From the NCBI RefSeq assembly GCF_026167665.1, contig NZ_CP098740.1, forward strand, positions 5,084,001-5,148,000: a stretch of 64,000 nucleotides of DNA, given 5' to 3'. This stretch comes from Streptomyces drozdowiczii. GTDB lineage: Bacteria > Actinomycetota > Actinomycetes > Streptomycetales > Streptomycetaceae. The position numbers and the translations under genes are program-made. The notes below the pieces were generated by a model. It saw only the letters and a list, made by a program, of their open reading frames with translations. It did no database searches and was not told where the DNA came from. This document shows, piece by piece, positions 61,254 to 64,000 of the stretch. The stretch's first letter is position 1, and each line of letters begins with the position of its first letter.

Positions 61254-62216
61254 GTGAGTCCCAACGGCTCCGACCGCTCGTCGCGGCGCCCGATGCGGCG
61301 GAAGCTGCCGCAGGTGCTGACTGCGGGCCTGATCCTGGCGACCGCCACCGGTTGCACGTACAAGGACTTCCCCCGCCTTGGTATGCCCAAGCCGGTAACG
61401 GAAGAGGCCCCACGGATCCTTTCCCTCTGGCAGGGCTCGTGGGCGGCAGCGCTCGCCACGGGCGTCCTGGTCTGGGGCCTGATCCTGTGGAGCGTCATCT
61501 TCCACCGGCGCAGCCGCACCAAGGTGGAGGTACCTCCGCAGACCCGGTACAACATGCCCATCGAGGCGCTGTACACCGTGGTCCCCCTGATCATCGTCTC
61601 GGTGCTGTTCTACTTCACCGCCCGGGACGAGACGAAGCTCCTCACGCTCTCCCCGAAGCCCGCCCACACCATCAACGTGGTCGGCTACCAGTGGAGCTGG
61701 GGCTTCAACTACATCGAGAACGTGGACGGCTCCGCCGCCACGGGCAACGAGGTCCCCAAGGAGCTCGACGCCATCCCGAACAGGTTCCGCAAGGACTTCC
61801 CCAAGGGTGCGGACGGCGTCTACGACGTCGGCATCCCGGGCGACAAGGACGTGGACACCGGTAACCCGGGTCCCACCCTGTGGCTGCCCAAGGGGGAGAA
61901 GGTCCGTTTCATCCTGACTTCCCGTGACGTCATCCACTCCTTCTGGGTGGTGCCGTTCCTCATGAAGCAGGACGTCATTCCGGGCCACACCAACGCCTTC
62001 GAGGTGACCCCCACCGAGGAGGGCACCTTCCTCGGCAAGTGCGCCGAGCTCTGCGGCGTCGACCACTCCCGCATGCTCTTCAACGTCAAGGTCGTCTCCC
62101 CGGCGCAGTATCAGGCGCACCTCAAGGAGCTGGCGAAGAAGGGCCAGACGGGTTACGTGCCGGCCGGCATCGAGCAGACTGACCCGGCCAGGAATGCGGA
62201 GACGAACAAACTGTGA
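61254..62216 (+). CDS. ctaC: Cytochrome c oxidase subunit II
   Basis: A 320-residue lipoprotein-type subunit of the aa3 terminal oxidase. Signal with lipobox ([10 protein letters not shown]), then two membrane helices ([40 protein letters not shown]). The outer domain carries the CuA site: His in [12 protein letters not shown] and the set [14 protein letters not shown] (two Cys, His, Met) plus the Glu between the cysteines. It takes electrons from cytochrome bcc. GTG 61254 has GGGAAGG six bases upstream. The ctaD start overlaps its stop by four bases (GTGA). Confidence 0.97.
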   Translation: MSPNGSDRSSRRPMRRKLPQVLTAGLILATATGCTYKDFPRLGMPKPVTEEAPRILSLWQGSWAAALATGVLVWGLILWSVIFHRRSRTKVEVPPQTRYNMPIEALYTVVPLIIVSVLFYFTARDETKLLTLSPKPAHTINVVGYQWSWGFNYIENVDGSAATGNEVPKELDAIPNRFRKDFPKGADGVYDVGIPGDKDVDTGNPGPTLWLPKGEKVRFILTSRDVIHSFWVVPFLMKQDVIPGHTNAFEVTPTEEGTFLGKCAELCGVDHSRMLFNVKVVSPAQYQAHLKELAKKGQTGYVPAGIEQTDPARNAETNKL

Positions 62217-63949
62217 GCATCCTCAACGAACCTCAGGGTGCCGCGGCAGCAGACGACTCGTACGAGGACGAGCTGCCGGTCCGGCGCAAGCAGCCGGGAA
62301 ACGTCGTCATCAAGTGGCTGACCACCACTGACCACAAGACGATCGGCACGATGTACCTGGTCACATCGTTCGCCTTCTTCTGCATCGGCGGCCTGATGGC
62401 GCTCTTCATGCGCGCCGAGCTGGCCCGGCCGGGCACGCAGATCATGTCGAACGAGCAGTTCAACCAGGCGTTCACGATGCACGGCACGATCATGCTGCTG
62501 ATGTTCGCGACGCCGCTGTTCGCCGGTTTCGCGAACTGGATCATGCCGCTGCAGATCGGCGCGCCCGACGTGGCGTTCCCGCGGCTGAACATGTTCGCGT
62601 ACTGGCTGTACCTCTTCGGCTCGATCATCGCGGTGGCCGGCTTCATCACCCCGCAGGGTGCTGCCGACTTCGGCTGGTTCGCCTACTCCCCGCTCTCGGA
62701 CGCCGTCCGTTCGCCGGGTGTCGGCGCCGACATGTGGATCATGGGTCTGGCCTTCTCCGGCTTCGGCACGATCCTCGGGTCGGTCAACTTCATCACCACG
62801 ATCATCTGCATGCGCGCGCCCGGCATGACGATGTTCCGCATGCCGATCTTCACCTGGAACGTCCTGCTGACCGGTGTGCTGGTCCTGCTGGCCTTCCCGG
62901 TCCTGGCGGCCGCGCTGTTCGCCCTGGAGGCGGACCGCAAGTTCGGTGCCCATGTATTCGACGCGGCCAACGGCGGCGCGTTGCTATGGCAACACCTCTT
63001 CTGGTTCTTCGGGCATCCAGAGGTGTACATCATCGCCTTGCCGTTCTTCGGGATCATTTCCGAAGTGATCCCTGTCTTCAGCCGCAAGCCGATGTTCGGT
63101 TACATCGGCCTGGTGGCCGCGACGATCTCCATCGCCGGCCTCTCGGTGACCGTGTGGGCCCACCACATGTACGTCACCGGCGGTGTGCTCCTGCCGTTCT
63201 TCTCCTTCATGACGTTCCTCATCGCGGTGCCCACCGGGGTGAAGTTCTTCAACTGGATCGGCACGATGTGGAAGGGCTCGTTGTCCTTCGAGACACCGAT
63301 GCTCTGGGCGATCGGCTTCCTGATCACCTTCACCTTCGGTGGTCTGACCGGCGTCATCCTGGCCTCGCCGCCGATGGACTTCCACGTCTCCGACTCGTAC
63401 TTCGTGGTCGCGCACTTCCACTACGTCGTCTTCGGCACCGTGGTGTTCGCGATGTTCTCCGGCTTCCACTTCTGGTGGCCGAAGTTCACCGGCAAGATGC
63501 TGGACGAGCGGCTCGGCAAGATCACCTTCTGGACGCTGTTCGTGGGCTTCCACGGCACGTTCCTGGTGCAGCACTGGCTGGGCGCGGAGGGCATGCCGCG
63601 GCGTTACGCGGACTACCTCGCCGCGGACGGCTTCACCGCGCTGAACACCATCTCGACCATCTCGTCGTTCCTGCTCGGCCTGTCGATCCTGCCGTTCTTC
63701 TACAACGTCTGGAAGACCGCCAAGTACGGCAAGAAGATCGAGGTGGACGACCCGTGGGGCTACGGCCGTTCGCTGGAGTGGGCGACCTCCTGCCCGCCGC
63801 CCCGGCACAACTTCCTCACGCTGCCCCGTATCCGCTCGGAATCCCCGGCGTTCGACCTGCACCACCCGGAGATCACCGCGCTGGAGCAGCTGGACCACGC
63901 CGCCGAGGGTGACAAGGCCCTCGCCGGCGGCAAGGAGGCCGGCAAGTGA
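62213..63949 (+). CDS. ctaD: Cytochrome c oxidase subunit I
   Basis: A 578-residue core subunit that reduces oxygen and pumps protons at heme a and heme a3-CuB. About twelve membrane helices. Heme a ligand His in [17 protein letters not shown]; CuB and Tyr-His pair in [17 protein letters not shown]; CuB histidines in WAHHMYVTG; heme ligands in [11 protein letters not shown]; the proton-channel residues in the usual places ([19 protein letters not shown]). GTG 62213 overlaps the ctaC stop and the ORF ends overlapping ctaF by three bases, so translation is coupled. Confidence 0.98.
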   Translation: MSILNEPQGAAAADDSYEDELPVRRKQPGNVVIKWLTTTDHKTIGTMYLVTSFAFFCIGGLMALFMRAELARPGTQIMSNEQFNQAFTMHGTIMLLMFATPLFAGFANWIMPLQIGAPDVAFPRLNMFAYWLYLFGSIIAVAGFITPQGAADFGWFAYSPLSDAVRSPGVGADMWIMGLAFSGFGTILGSVNFITTIICMRAPGMTMFRMPIFTWNVLLTGVLVLLAFPVLAAALFALEADRKFGAHVFDAANGGALLWQHLFWFFGHPEVYIIALPFFGIISEVIPVFSRKPMFGYIGLVAATISIAGLSVTVWAHHMYVTGGVLLPFFSFMTFLIAVPTGVKFFNWIGTMWKGSLSFETPMLWAIGFLITFTFGGLTGVILASPPMDFHVSDSYFVVAHFHYVVFGTVVFAMFSGFHFWWPKFTGKMLDERLGKITFWTLFVGFHGTFLVQHWLGAEGMPRRYADYLAADGFTALNTISTISSFLLGLSILPFFYNVWKTAKYGKKIEVDDPWGYGRSLEWATSCPPPRHNFLTLPRIRSESPAFDLHHPEITALEQLDHAAEGDKALAGGKEAGK

Positions 63950-64000
63950 AGATCCAGGGCAAGATGTTCCTCGGTCTGGCGGTGTTCATCCTGATCATGG
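63946..64000 (+). CDS. ctaF: Cytochrome c oxidase subunit IV (partial)
   Basis: Only the first 18 codons fit in the window: [18 protein letters not shown], with a GTG start that overlaps the ctaD stop. The hydrophobic start and its position after ctaD match the small actinobacterial subunit IV. The rest runs past the right edge, so the call rests on context and the first helix. Confidence 0.8.
   Translation, partial: MKIQGKMFLGLAVFILIM

Noticed and set aside
1..64000. tRNA, rRNA or riboswitch (including a cobalamin riboswitch before cobS or cobU)
   Set aside because: No tRNA arms, rRNA segments or B12-box-like sequence were found by eye. A covariance-model search could still find a divergent RNA.

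Overview
The window looks like a chromosomal core segment of a Streptomyces species. It is very GC-rich, with strong GC bias at third codon positions, many GTG starts, almost no TTA codons and long G/C-rich hairpins between genes. The gene order glnA - lipA/lipB - aceE - sucB/lpd - pepA - cobS/cobT/cobU - pspA - nadA - erpA - adoK - ctaC/ctaD is, as I remember it, the order around glnA to ctaD in S. coelicolor. This is recall, not a search result. No rRNA, tRNA, CRISPR array or insertion sequence was seen.

Layout. 1-4.6 kb: end of an oxidoreductase gene, a divergent MarR/hydrolase pair with a clear palindromic operator, an ArsC-like protein, a small conserved protein, an MmpS-like protein and a SulP transporter. 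4.6-10.4 kb: a coding remnant, glnA with an 11-bp-periodic GlnR-like site, an RDD protein, a DUF4191 protein, and lipA and lipB for lipoate. 10.6-16.8 kb: a TPR regulator, an FAD oxidoreductase, an SDR epimerase, a GNAT acetyltransferase, a DUF4240 protein and a WYL regulator. 16.8-25.6 kb: aceE, a GntR regulator, sucB (E2), lpd (E3) and pepA. LipA and LipB supply the lipoyl group that SucB carries, so these genes form one lipoate/2-oxoacid dehydrogenase neighbourhood. 25.8-31.5 kb: a secreted GH114-like lipoprotein, late cobalamin genes (cobS, cobT and an MBL-CobU fusion) and two membrane proteins. 31.6-41.2 kb: an HtrA-like protease, a methyltransferase, a DUF3043 protein, pspA with pspAA, a two-component system and an RND transporter, which together look like an envelope-stress neighbourhood. 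54.9-64 kb: nadA, erpA, a membrane protein, adoK, a cysteine desulfurase-TusA fusion and the cytochrome c oxidase genes.

The accessory part is 41.3-54.8 kb, between the RND transporter and nadA. It holds two paralogous giant proteins of about 1,670 residues, each with a caspase-like protease (His/Cys dyad), a NACHT-type P-loop ATPase, a TPR array and a shared unnamed C-terminal region. One stands alone. The other lies in a coupled operon, downstream of an LCAT-type lipase and upstream of a small protein of unknown function. The first giant gene and the lipase gene carry the same two upstream motifs at the same distances, which suggests co-regulation. Between the two loci sit a helix-turn-helix/DUF5753 regulator with a single TTA (bldA-dependent) codon, its DUF397 partner and a small unknown gene. 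I infer a regulated self/non-self or programmed-death system. This is the best candidate for an undescribed system in the window.

Quality warning. Five places in four genes (histidine kinase, RND transporter, second giant gene twice, lipase) each need exactly one extra C or G in a short homopolymer to restore the frame. All are one-base deficits, so they look like homopolymer errors in the assembly rather than gene decay. I annotate these as intact genes with an apparent frameshift.
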